Assembly: GCA_963377175.1 (NCBI GenBank)
Contig: CAUJNA010001757.1
Span: forward strand, 352,501 to 416,500
DNA from: Effrenium voratum
Taxonomy: Eukaryota > Sar > Dinophyceae > Suessiales > Symbiodiniaceae
DNA length: 64,000 bases
Direction of reading: 5' to 3'
Below are positions 35,480 through 46,048 of this stretch, one piece after another. Numbering within the stretch: the stretch's first letter is position 1; each line of letters opens with the position of its first letter. The position numbers and the translations under genes are program-made. The notes below the pieces were generated by a model, which did no database searches, was not told the origin of the DNA, and saw only the letters and a program-made list of their open reading frames with translations.

Positions 35480-38400
35480 CCTAGTAGGGAAATTCTCATT
35501 GGCAATGTCGTCGATGACCCCTAGAAGCTGTCCGCGCCCTCGGTGATGATCAAATAGAAATGGCCGTCGCCACGCGCTCCGCTACCACTCTACCACTGGT
35601 GAACTCAGCGGAGATGCACCTTTTCCATTCGATGTTTCGAAGCTCAACGGCCCTGGGGCCGATATGGTTATCGGATGCACACATGTGAGAAACGCTTGCA
35701 GGCCATGATGCGATCTGTTCCACACTTGGTCACAGGACATGGTTACACCGTAGGCAAAGGGCCCTTGACGCAAACATATCCTTGATCGAAAAAAACTGCG
35801 TTCTTTTTGCCGCGTTGGGCACCCAATTAAGCCCAAAAGGCCCGCATCGCCGTATGGAGTGCGCGTTCCCACCAAGCTGCCGCAAACTCTTCGCGATGGC
35901 TTTGTGCGCCGTGGACCTGAGAACCAAATGGCCCTGGTTTCCGCCCTTGTGAGCAGGGTTCAAGCAACCTGGCGTTTTCCATGACATGCTGTTTCGAGTG
36001 AATTGGGTCAACCTGAACTATTTCTGACAAATAGGTTCTAGGGTGCTACACGGCTGATTGTTATGTGATGCAACCTGGAACCGTGTGTTAAAACCATTTA
36101 AAACCCAAATACCCCTAGCCTGAGTCGCAAGCCGCGACAAGTATTCTTCAAATGTTTTGACGCAAATCCTAACGACTCCCAAGTGACTGTAGGCGTGGCT
36201 CCTAAACAGCGGTCGATGCATTGACAGGACGAAAGGCCAAATTCAGCTGTAGGTGCATCGGTAGAATTGCATTTCAAGGATTTGGACTCTGGATCAATCA
36301 TGAAGTTGAGGTGGGCAGCATGGGCCCTTTTCAATGGTTTGATGTACGCGCAAAACAAAAACTAAACACCGTGCGCGCCGCTCAGCCCTTCGCCTGGACG
36401 TCGCGTACCAAATGAATTTCTTGGAGGCGCCAGGCTTGAACTTCTGTCCCATCCTGACGCAACGGTTTCGAATTTCGAATGCATTTGGCATGTGCAACTT
36501 GCACACGATAGACCTGGCCACTGATGATTTCTTTTCAACCACAATCACAAAATGCTTTGGACAATCATTCGTAGCTCCAAAATGTGGGGCCGACAATCCA
36601 GGGACATGGACAAAACAAAACGTGCACCATCACATTACGCTCTGGGGATGCAAACCCGGATTGAAAAAACGAGGGGGAAAACGCCGATGTCTGCTCAGAA
36701 AACCAACCAAGGCCTGGAAACGCGAGGCATCGTTGGCCACCTCGAGAGTCAGGTATTCGTTATGTTCAACGTGCAACATGCTGTCCCTATGATTCCACTT
36801 GCCGCTAAAAAACACATCATGTCATCATGAAGGACGAAAACCAAACTACCTACAGTGGTGGCACATGGAACTTTGCATGCCCGGCCGCAGGCCGATATTC
36901 GGTTTGAAACAAACTGACGGCAAACATGGCGGCAAACAAACTGACCTGCCAGCTGGTTTTGGATGGGATGGCGCGGGTCTGCTGCAGGGCCTGCCCCTTG
37001 AGTATGGGCCAATGGTTTTGCTAGAAAACAATTTTTGCCGGGTTCCCCAACAAACCCTTCTCTTGAAACGCGACTGAGATCCAGACCGCCGATTGACCTC
37101 AGGTTTAGGCATTGCAATTTCCCATTATTATTTTTGATTGCAATTCCCGTGGGTTTGTTTTGGGAAACTCACAGCATGACACGTTGATGCCGCAAAACAT
37201 CCAACACTACCATCTATGGCGATAGGGGTGCTTTACGATGTCCATTGCACATCACATGCAGGCCATGATTTTGAACACACGGACGACCTAGACAAATTGT
37301 GCCCAGCCGTCGCATGCAAGAAAACAATTGACTGAACAAAGTCCACATGCAATTCTGAAATGGCCGATTAGGCACAACTCCCACATTGCTGAAAATCAGA
37401 TTGGTTTTTCATTTGCCACACAAGCAACCGACGCATTGCGCAATCACTCCAGTTTCTAAATGTTACAAGTGCAGCGTCTGCCGGAATCCGCGCTGCAACA
37501 TTTGCGATTTTGTGGGTCGATTGCCAAGTTCTACACATCATATGCTTCCATCTTGGAATCAACCGGGCAACACTTGCTTGCGGCAGCGGCCATGCATTGG
37601 CGTCTCGGCCCGGGCAGCCTTGGCCCGACAGTTCCGTGCGATTGTTCCGCGAACCCCTTTGCAATTAACATGGAAATCACCATGGGACAAAGACCAGCTT
37701 TCGGGGTTTGTTGGCGGATTCAGGCTACACCAATTGCAGGAGAGTGATTTTTGGCGCGTCCTGCCCCCCCCTGGTTGCCGCCAGCAATGAATCCGTGGCC
37801 AGCATGGCTAATTGCACAGCCGCACGTGCAAAAACCAAGTGCGTTGCAACCCTTGAAATGTTTGAGCTCCGAGCCGAGGGCAACTCGCGCCTTGGAAGCA
37901 GAGTTTCCCCCACGAGCCAAACCTCCAACACTACCGGGCCCAATGCTCGTTGCCTCGTGCTGGCAACCTGGTCCTGGAATCAGGCATTGCTGGACCTATG
38001 CTACGTACTCGCGCCTGTACACAACATTACCACGCAAACCAGGAGCCGTGAAATGCAATTGCAGCCTGCCCAGGCAGGACAGCAAAGAGCTGGACAGGGC
38101 TTGCGGGCTCCGGGAGGACTGAGGAGCTCACTTGTTTTTTTCCGAGTTCAGTGGCAAAGTCCCATTCCCCACAACCGAGCGTTTTGAACCGGATGCAAAA
38201 CAGGGTTGGACATGGGACTCCACGCGAGACCCGAGGAAAAAATAATGCCAGCCTGTTTTTTTCGGTCGACGGTCTTCGTGCGAACCAGGGACAGGTGGCT
38301 CCATGCCGCCAGACAATGGGCAGCAGCTGGCAAACCGATCCAGCTCGGACAAGGCGGCAGTCCAAAACTGTGCGACATGCATTTATCGAGAAACCATGGC

Positions 38401-39420
38401 CAGCTGCCGGGAAAATGTGAATAGGTCAATTTAGCAACAACTCAAAGGCAGCTCTTGGTTGTGGTACAAGGCGCAGGCAGATCGTTCAGCAATGAGTCCA
38501 GCCTGGCACAAACCCTCTGCCAACAAGAAAGATTTGATGACGCCTCGGCCTGAAGTCCCCGTAAATAGTTTGTTAGCGCTCAAAACGCTACGTGCTGGTT
38601 TGTGCGGTCATGCAGCTGCTGAATCTCTGGAACGACTGGGTCCACAACTCTTGCGCTGAATTTTGAAACAAAACAGAGTTGCCTTGCCCGCACGAATCAA
38701 ACTAGCCTCATTGGCCTTGCCCAAGACAATTGAAGACGGACGCATAGGGCCTGGGGCGCGCGCCGCTGTGTGCGAGCCAGCAGGGTGCCCTCCAGCCTTA
38801 GTGCGGCCAAACCTTTCCTCAGGGAGGGGGTAGGCTTGACGTCCCACTTCGCCACTTTTTGAGTGCATCAAACACAAGAAAACTGGGGCCAACCCTTCTC
38901 ACCACCACGGCTCTATCACCTAACGGAAACCACTAAGTTTAGACATGAAAAAAACAAAAAAAAACTCCATGTTGGAAACTCCATGTTGGATGGGTGCGAG
39001 CCTGATGTGGCGCACGGCCCTCAGGGCGTCTGGCTGCTCCACGCGCCGGGCTAAGCGGCCCTCCTGGATCCATACGCCCCCAGAAAAATGATCCAACAAC
39101 GAGCAACTGAAATTTATTGAAGCAGACCGCACGCAGCAACATGCATCTAGTGCAGGTACCATATTCTGCCCAAACAATTTGCTGAGGGCATTCCCAACAG
39201 CAACAGAAATGGATTTGTCCGCGTTGAGTGTTCTGTCCACACAGGGCATGCAAGTGCGTCTATCTAAGGGGTCCAAAGTCGCGATTCCACGCGACGTGGT
39301 GCAATTGTCGATCTCCAGCTGTGGCGGTGCATCTTTCTGAAGCAATTCGCATTTGTGAAAGCTGCAGGTGCTACTTTGCAGCTAAATGCTTGCTATGTGA
39401 GTTGCAGCAATGAAAGTGTA
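35480..39420. other. No gene recognised
   Basis: About 4 kb with overlapping ORFs of 60-160 aa on both strands (longest 37708-38187, +) and no recognisable motif. Several G-rich and T-rich runs. A decayed element is possible but unsupported. Confidence 0.4.
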
Positions 39421-39429
39421 CGTCACTTC

Positions 39430-39690
39430 GCGAACTGCTTTCGTACTCAAAAGTTACACATTCCAAGCTCCAGCTGCAGGAGCTCGCTCCGAATAGTACT
39501 TTAGCACTCAAGCCTTGCAATTTTCCAGCTCCGGTATGGGAGGGCACTTCGCGAGCTACTTTCGTGCTTGAAACTTGCAGTTTTAGAGTGCCAGAACAGG
39601 AGTGGGCTTGGGGTACTACTTTCGTTGCAACTTCCCTTTGCCTACAATTTTCGTGCTTAAAACTTTTTGAACTCTGCAAAGTGCTTCGCG
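39430..39690 (-). repeat. About 63-bp tandem repeat with open frame
   Basis: Three to four degenerate units start near 39449, 39510 and 39573. Each combines CTTGCARTTTT, CCAG and CTACTTTCGTRCTTRAA. Because the period is a multiple of three, one minus-strand frame (39371-39721, 116 aa) stays open and gives a 21-residue repeat (KLQ-x-S-T/A-K-V). Whether it is translated is unknown. Confidence 0.6.
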
Positions 39691-40009
39691 TACATTTGCG
39701 TTGTGGGGCGTTGCCAGGCAACTTCTCGGACTTCCCGAAATTATTAGAGTGCAGAAAAACAGCAAGACATCAAAACTGAACCCGCCAAAAAAATGCGAAT
39801 TCACCTTGGCAAGTCCTGAATGACGCCAATCAGAGACGGCGTGAGCAACACAATGAAAGGGCTCATGAAGTAACAACCCTATTTAGGGACTGCCGCAAGG
39901 AGTCGCAATTCGCATAGTGCCCGATCAAGCCTTCCTGGACGCAACCGTTCAGGCGAACTTTGGCCAACTTGTTCAAGGCAAAAGGACGTAAGCATTCTCA
40001 GGCTTTTCC

Positions 40010-40705
40010 GCTATCCGACAACATCCGAACGTTGTTCTTCATCATACAGAGTGAATTGTCTGAAAACCAACGCGAACGCTTGGTATCATGCAACTCCCGC
40101 AGTACACCTATGAGATCGTGAAGGCCCAGTACTACGAGCTCTTCATCACATCCCTGCAAGATCCTAACATCCGGCCCAGTGGCCGAAGTCCATCCAGGAT
40201 CTTCTTGATTGTGAAGGAGGATCCTGGGTAGAAAAGGAAGGCGCTGAACGCTTGTGCCCGTAAGATGATGAAGAAGCATTATGGCAGCTGGAAGACCGTT
40301 ATGCGTCCGTATTGAAGAGTTTCCGCGTCGGACTCTTAAGCACGGCGCGGGGCGACAAGGCGGACAAGCTAAGGGCAAACGCCGAAGAGGCCGCTGTAAC
40401 CATTCAGAAAACAACAATCAGGCGTCAAGGCAGCATGGCCATGGTTCCACCACCGATCAATCCTATTGGAGAAAGAGAAGCAAATCACAACCGTGGCGCC
40501 AACAAGGCGAAGGACAAAGGAAATGATTCCGCAAGAACGACAAACGGAAAAAGGCCACACCAAAACCTTCGCCGTGGATCACAGCGCCGATGTACAGGAA
40601 GCCACACAGAGCCTTACTCGGGCGATTGGAGCTCTAGCGCTTGGTGGTCCGCAGGATGAAAGAGCGGTTCTTCTCACACAGACCATAACAATGGTAGCCC
40701 ACAGC
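40010..40705 (+). pseudogene. Gag-type relic, opposite strand
   Basis: Plus-strand pieces read 'QDPNIRPSGRSPSRIFLIV' (40160-40220), a GATGATGAAGAAGCATTATG block (40265), a Lys/Arg/Gly-rich basic region, and 'KTFAVDHSADVQEATQSLTR' (about 40560-40620), then 'GALALGGPQDERAVLLTQT'. The same succession occurs on the minus strand at 22.2-22.75 kb, so both derive from one copia-type Gag/Pol family. Stops and frame shifts are present. Homology ends abruptly at about 40,705 where a minus-strand relic begins. Confidence 0.55.
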
Positions 40706-41310
40706 CAACGACACCCCCCTCAGGTTGTGAATTTGGGTGACGTGATGCGCACCACCAATCATGTCTCCGATCGTAGGTGTCAACCGCTCGCGTAGCACAT
40801 GAAACATTGCGACGCCGAAGTCCGAGTGTCCTGCCGTTGCGCGAAGGCAGCAAGGTCGTCTCCAACCCTTGTGGTCGAAAATGCTCTTTGTCGACCTCAT
40901 GGCTGCGCCATGTGTCTTTCAGCGCGGCCCTTTCCTCCATACTGATATCCGCGCTCATATTGACAGCTAGGATCTGCTACCGGTACTTTGATATGTCACC
41001 AACTCGGCGATTGCACTGTGCCGTTGTTGATCCGACAGGTATGCAGGAAATATTTCGGTGTCGCTCATAGTGTCATCAATGTTTACCCAGCCGCCAGCAT
41101 CGCCCTTCTACCATTGGTCGCTTGCTCGCGTCTCAACCCGATTTAGTGACCTGCGATCGAAATGCTCATCTGCATGCGGTCGTCTCAGTCTTCCTGAAAC
41201 CTTTGTCTCTGGCTCTGCGGCGTCGTCCGGGTCCAGACCAGGATCGACGTCATCGCTTGGTTCAGCATTCCGCTTGGAAGATGATCCCGCGCCGCTGGCA
41301 ATCATTTAGG
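40650..41310 (-). pseudogene. Decayed Tpt1-like RNA 2'-phosphotransferase (second copy)
   Basis: The minus strand has 'GDAGGWVNID' (about 41070-41098), then 'GWRRPCCLRATAGHSDFG' (about 40810-40865), then 'IGGAHHVTQIHNL' (about 40720-40760). These parallel 'CDEGGWVDID', 'GWYRPWCIRVTTGHSDFG' and 'LGGAFHVTYVENL' in the intact element (aa 242-382 of the 46.05-48.84 kb product), in the same order. The Leu-Arg-His-Lys motif region is scrambled, and the sequence is cut off just after the His-Val-Thr segment by the oppositely oriented Gag relic. Frame breaks make it non-functional. Confidence 0.75.
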
Positions 41311-41342
41311 GCCTGCCTCTAACAATAACTCTTTAGGCCAAG

Positions 41343-42015
41343 TCAATACCCATTTCAGACCAATTTGATACCAAATTTTATACCAATTTTATACCAATTT
41401 GACACCAATGTTTCCACCAACTTGATACCAATCAATACCAATTTCATACTTGTATATACCACATTTATACCAAATGTATACTCAATTTATACCACGTGTA
41501 TACCAATTTTAAACACATTGTATGCTACATTTATACCAATGTTATACATTGTTGGTACCACATTATACACATGTCATACCACATGTTGGCTCAGATGTCA
41601 TACCCAGTTGGCATACAGCTTGTATAAAACAGTTATAAAAAGAGTATGAAATTGGTATGAAATTTGTATATTTCCGGGGATGCAAAATTGGTATGAAATC
41701 TGGCTCCGCTGTTGGGATTTAATGGATTTATACAAATTTTGCGGCCCAGATTTCATACAAAATTCATGGAAATGTTCACACAAACGTTGTATCAATTATT
41801 CAGATTTTATACAAACGGGGTATGACATCTGAGCCTAAATATGGTATTACATGTGTATAAATGTAGTAACACAAAATGTATAACATTGGTATGACTGCAG
41901 CATACAATGTGTTTGACATTGGTATAAACTTGGTATAACTTTGGTATACATGTGGTATCAAATTGGTCTCAAATTGATATAAACATTGGTATCACATTGG
42001 TATCAACTGGTACGA
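41343..42015. repeat. Inverted minisatellite (ATACCAATTT / AAATTGGTAT)
   Basis: The left arm (about 41343-41590) is tandem degenerate ATACCAATTT/ATACCACAT units. The right arm (about 41640-42015) carries the reverse-complement ATTGGTATNA units. The whole AT-rich stretch can fold into a hairpin of several hundred base pairs. The outer flanks share AGGGCC (left, about 41308) and GGCCCT (right, about 42026), suggesting a foldback element. It sits inside the decayed accessory module and splits it. Confidence 0.8.
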
Positions 42016-42029
42016 ACTAATAGTGGCCC

Positions 42030-44305
42030 TGCCAGTAATTTGTAGTAACTATATCCACAATCAGGAAGAACAACTGCCCGAAATACCCCCTAGCACTGAT
42101 AAAGAAGGGGGTCATTTATTGATAGAGGCAAGGCCTAAGCAATCATGTATGTTGCGGAGGTTCGTCCAGAGTGGAGAACCCGCGACCCTGCTTGCGATTC
42201 ACGACTCATCCCCACCATGTTCTCAGCGAGCTTCCTTGAGACAAAACTTCATGAAAGACGCCTCGACCTTCGGGCGATGCATTGAGGCAGTTCTTCTTGA
42301 AAATGAGCCATTATCTCGAAGAACCCGATCAGCATTTCCAGACCATCAGCTAACTTTTCTGCATTGTCTGTGCTGAACATGCTATAGAGCGTTTCGGCCC
42401 CAATGAACCATCGCATCCCTGAAGCATATATGCAGTGTTGCGATAGCCGGCCTCGATCTTGAATCGCATGTATGTAATCATACTGTCCCTCTTGGTCTCC
42501 CCTTCTAGCTGCTGCATATAACTGCTTCCCGGCCCCTCTTTTCAATATCTTCACAAGCACCTCGTCGAATTCCACCCCGCACGCCAGCCCATCCCGTGAT
42601 AGGTGCTGTGAGCACTCAGCGAAGTATCGACAGAACAGGTCGGGCTTGGCCCCGTGATTACCACGTGCCCTTCGGCGATCAAGCCTTTTGCGTTGCAACA
42701 CACACCTTCCCCGATTGTCTGCAATGGAAGGCTTCTTGTCCGGGCTGCCCCACGCAGCCCTTGCACATCACCTCACGCAGCTCGTCCTTCGAACATCTGA
42801 GTTCGAACCCAGCGCTCTCGCCCTTCTTTCTTCTGATGTCCTCGTACATGTGGCTCTTCCTGAAGTCTGCAGTGAATGTAGGCTTGTACGAATAGCGCGC
42901 CTCGGATCATGCATGTCCTTGTGGGATGTTGAATACCAACTCGGGCTCATTCTCACACGCTGCTTCAAAATCGTTCACATGTTTGCCCGCGGAGGTTTTA
43001 TTTCGCGCGCAGAGCAGACGATTGTTTCAATCATTTGGGTCACCAAATCCATGAGCTTGTCCGCCTGGACGCTGAGGTTCCCCGTCGCGCCATGGAAACG
43101 GGCGTCGTTGATTGGGACCTTCCGATGTTGTAGGCGGGATCAACAGTCCATTTGCTGCCCCGTTGCCCTCCGCATTCATATAGCGAGGCCCAAATGTGAA
43201 CGGTCACTTGCACTTTCAACTATTTTTGTTGCCCTCTTCGTTCTTCGATCCACGGCGCCTGCAGCGCTGTAATTACAGAACTCGTAGTTCTCTTGAAGGT
43301 GTGACTGAAAGTTCTTGACGACATTCTTTGCATTTCGCAGATTGGGCGGCCAACCGGCGATGAGCAAACTGGTCCTCATCCTCAGCCAATCCACAACCCA
43401 CTCCGCACCAACGCTTTTCCTGTCGCCTTGATTTGCAAGGCTCCACCCTCATGCGAAAATTGATAGAGGCACGCCCAGCTGCAGCCATGCATTGTTGTCT
43501 TTGCGCAAATGGGCATTGATGATCCTGTCTCCCTTGCTACGTTCATCCCACATCACCGGCTGCCGTGATCTTACGCAGGTGCTTCCCGCAGAACGTGATG
43601 TTCTCCGTCATTTTCTTGTTGTTGTGCCCGGGGTCAATTTCTGGATCAAAACCGTCCGGGACAATCGGTAAGCACGAGGCATTGTTCATGTAGATCTTCA
43701 CCTGGGTACATGCCCCGTTCATTGCTTGACCCGTCTCCAGCACGGTGCGGGCGCTTTTGAGTCTGGAACCGTGCTGAATCTGTTTCCGGTCCTCGCCGCC
43801 TTCCACGTCCTTTGGCAATGTGATCTTGTCATCCTTGATGACACAGTTGCCTCCTCCCCTGGTCATCCGAACCGCTAGCGCCACTGGGCTGAGGAGCTTG
43901 GTCCATCAGCGCCAGTCTTCGTGCTGCTCTTTGCCATTGCCTTGGCCTTTGGCTTTCCCCAGGCAGAAGTACCACCGGTCATGATCCACCACACCGGCGT
44001 CTCGTCCTCGGGAAGCTTGTCCTTGAACAAACCACCTTGACAAGATCGAAGTTGGCTACATTGAGCCAATCGGGTTGTTGCGACTCGTGCAATTGACCAA
44101 GTCATGTAGACATGTTTCTTTTCGATACTTCATTTGACCGATCTTCTCCCTCAGGTGCAGCGGCTCTTGCAGGCGCGGCGATGGCTGGCATAGCCGATTT
44201 CAAAATCTCGTCGAGGACCGGGATGACATCACCATACCTCTTGATCTCGGTGTTGATGTCAGCCTGGAGGTTGCCTCTCACGATGTGCTTTATCGAGTTT
44301 GCCAT
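42030..44305 (-). pseudogene. Decayed copy of the accessory module (unknown-protein part)
   Basis: Reading leftwards on the minus strand, blocks match the intact element's 52.20-48.96 kb protein in order. 44,102-44,305 has 'VLDEILKSAMPAIAAPARAA' (intact: 'CIDMIYKSTLPAMN'). 43,875-44,105 has 'PVWWIMTGG' (intact: 'PTWWVMGSS'). 43,543-43,884 has 'VKIYMNNASCLPIV' (intact: 'VKFNIDANTGYPII'). About 43,000-43,115 has 'ARFHGATGNLSVQADKLMDL' (intact: 'VAFHGGRGDLGTIANKVSEI'). About 42,860-42,950 matches the 'FNIPKDMEESKVKFEYKPTF' region. Similarity is modest and frames are broken. No integrase or RT sequence accompanies it. Confidence 0.7.
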
Positions 44306-44309
44306 GCCT

Positions 44310-44780
44310 TTTCACCGGGCCAGAGGCTCTTTTAAACAAAGGCGGCCACCATCCAACTCTTTTTTGGGGAGAGGCCACCGGGCCAGAGGTCGATATAGCC
44401 GCTCTGGTTCAAGCCGACGCGGGGCGCGGTCGTTTGAGGCCAACCCTCTTCCTGGCCCGGGAAGTTGGTTGTGCTCTCGCCAATTGGACCCTGAAATGCC
44501 TTCCGGCTTGGTCCCTTCGGGTTTTGGGTTGGGTTCGCATGAAACTGATTTCATTTCGGCCAAATGGTTGACGACTCCTCTCGATGGTTTCTTGCCGATT
44601 TCGATGCATGCACTCGCTCGAAGATTGGGAGCATTTTGCAATCTGGCCATGTTGCTTTGGATGAGCCTCTGATGTCTGGTAGTGTCCGCAGCCTGCCTGT
44701 TCCTTGTGAACCACATACGGGACGAACTAACGTGTGATCTCCAACCTTGTGCCGCAGGGGCTCAACAATGATGTCTACTC
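44310..44780. other. Unassigned gap between module relic and DNMT relic
   Basis: Overlapping ORFs on both strands (44312-44716, -, 134 aa; 44112-44672, +, 186 aa) with no motif recognised. It could hold the N-terminal part of the DNMT-bearing element. Confidence 0.3.
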
Positions 44781-44786
44781 TTACCA

Positions 44787-45072
44787 GTGCAGCCTATGTA
44801 TTTCGGGTTGCGTTCCTGTTTTTATTTTGGTAACTCCGCGGTGCATCAGAGACCCTGGATCACATCAGAACATTGTGCTTTGGTATTCTCGCCCATCGAT
44901 TTGGGTTCTTTGGACACGAAACATGCTCTATGCCTGTACCAGGTCGAAGTGCGTGGCCGGATTTTTCAGATGCATATCCATTTGGATCAACATTTGGCTT
45001 GGTTTCGATGGGCCCGGGAGTTCTTGCTCAATGCCCTTAGCCTCGCTGAGCTTTATGCAGGGGGATATGGGG
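44787..45072 (+). pseudogene. DNMT (cytosine-5 DNA methyltransferase) 5' part, interrupted by retrotransposon
   Basis: The plus-strand frame beginning after a stop at 44769 reads 'LDQHLAWFRWAREFLLNALS' and then 'LAELYAGGYG', the start of DNMT motif I (S-adenosylmethionine-binding loop), immediately before the retrotransposon at 45073. The motif continues in frame on the far side: after removing the element and one TGGGG copy the reading is 'LAELYAGGYGGWSRAVHALS'. The N-terminal extension is unfamiliar. Dinoflagellates are reported to carry DNMTs inside retrotransposon coding regions, so this may be part of an older retroelement rather than a host gene. The frame is stopped 18 bases upstream of the segment. 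Confidence 0.75.
45068..45072. repeat. Target-site duplication, left copy (TGGGG)
   Basis: TGGGG directly precedes the left LTR and is repeated directly after the right LTR (62684-62688). Five base pairs is the usual duplication for Ty1/copia integrases. Confidence 0.9.
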
Positions 45073-45423
45073 TGTCAAGAGACGGCAAGGTGACGTCCCG
45101 TGGGACGCTGTCCACCGAACCCTCCAGCTGTAAATACCAACCACGTAGAAAGGTGTATACGGTCAAACCGTTATAGCCGAACCCGTGCAAATGTTGTAAG
45201 GGAGAAGGAATAATAGTTACAACAGTGGTCCTGACAAATGCAGCGCAAGCGAAGTGTTTTCCGCTCTCAATTGCCGATCACGTATGAACGCAGCTACACA
45301 TAAGATCTTGAACCTCACTTGTGACTTGAGCCAAATGGCAATCAATGGAACCTTGTAAGCAACACAAACACGGACCTCAGAACTGCTTCCCAATTTAGGC
45401 ACGGGGCCAGGAGGGTTTTAACA
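45073..45423 (-). repeat. 3' LTR
   Basis: In the sense (minus) orientation it starts TGTTAAAACC and ends CTCTTGACA, giving TG...CA ends. It matches the copy at 62333-62683 at 349 of 351 positions. The sense strand contains GCCATTTGGCTCAAG (45325-45339), close to the dinoflagellate spliced-leader core. Confidence 0.95.
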
Positions 45424-45433
45424 TCCCCCATTT
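45424..45433 (-). promoter_or_regulatory. Polypurine tract
   Basis: Immediately upstream of the 3' LTR on the sense strand is AAATGGGGGA, ending exactly at the LTR's TG. This is the position and composition of a plus-strand DNA primer site in LTR retrotransposons. Confidence 0.75.
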
Positions 45434-46048
45434 GGGTCGCATTGTTCATCATGCGGTCCAAACACCACAAAACGTTCCACTGGCCACGGCTTCAGCTACG
45501 AAACTGTGTCGAACACTCTTTCACTCGCTATCGCTACACCGTTCATTCATTGTGAAACCTGCCGGGTTCGATTGAAGATGAAACATGCATCCGCAAATCG
45601 TAGCACATTCCCATATGCAGGTGTAATGTATACACTATCGTCACGTCATTTTACAACCATTGAACATCCCAGCTGCCGCATTTGCGCATCGCGCAGCCGT
45701 CATCCACAGAAATGGGTTGGCCATAGAAGTTCAACAGCAGCGCCTGCTCGTAAGCAATCTGCATATCACCGGCAAAGAAATATCGGTGAGCAATCAATGC
45801 AAAACATAGCCATTCCAGGTACCATGAATAATATATGTAATGAAAAGAGAATCATCCATGAGGTAATAGTTCCATCCATGAATATCCGGAATGTCATAGT
45901 CGTCGGAATATGTAAATGTATACACATCAATTCATCTTGGACGCATGAAATCATATCATGATGTAGAGTCGTTTTATCCCAATGACGTTGATGAGACGCA
46001 AGCAACAGATGGGGACTAGCCCACATCGCGCCGCAATCAACATCTGCA
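45434..46048 (-). other. 3' untranslated region of the retrotransposon
   Basis: About 615 bp between the last ORF and the polypurine tract. No protein-like frame on the sense strand. It contains one copy of the recurrent 12-mer TGGGCTAGTCCC (46011-46022, sense strand). The plus-strand ORF at 45506-45961 has no recognisable features and is taken as chance. Confidence 0.6.

Noticed and set aside
45506..45961. 151-aa plus-strand ORF inside the retrotransposon's 3' region
   Set aside because: Antisense to the element, no motif, and the only plus-strand candidate in a region otherwise coding on the minus strand.
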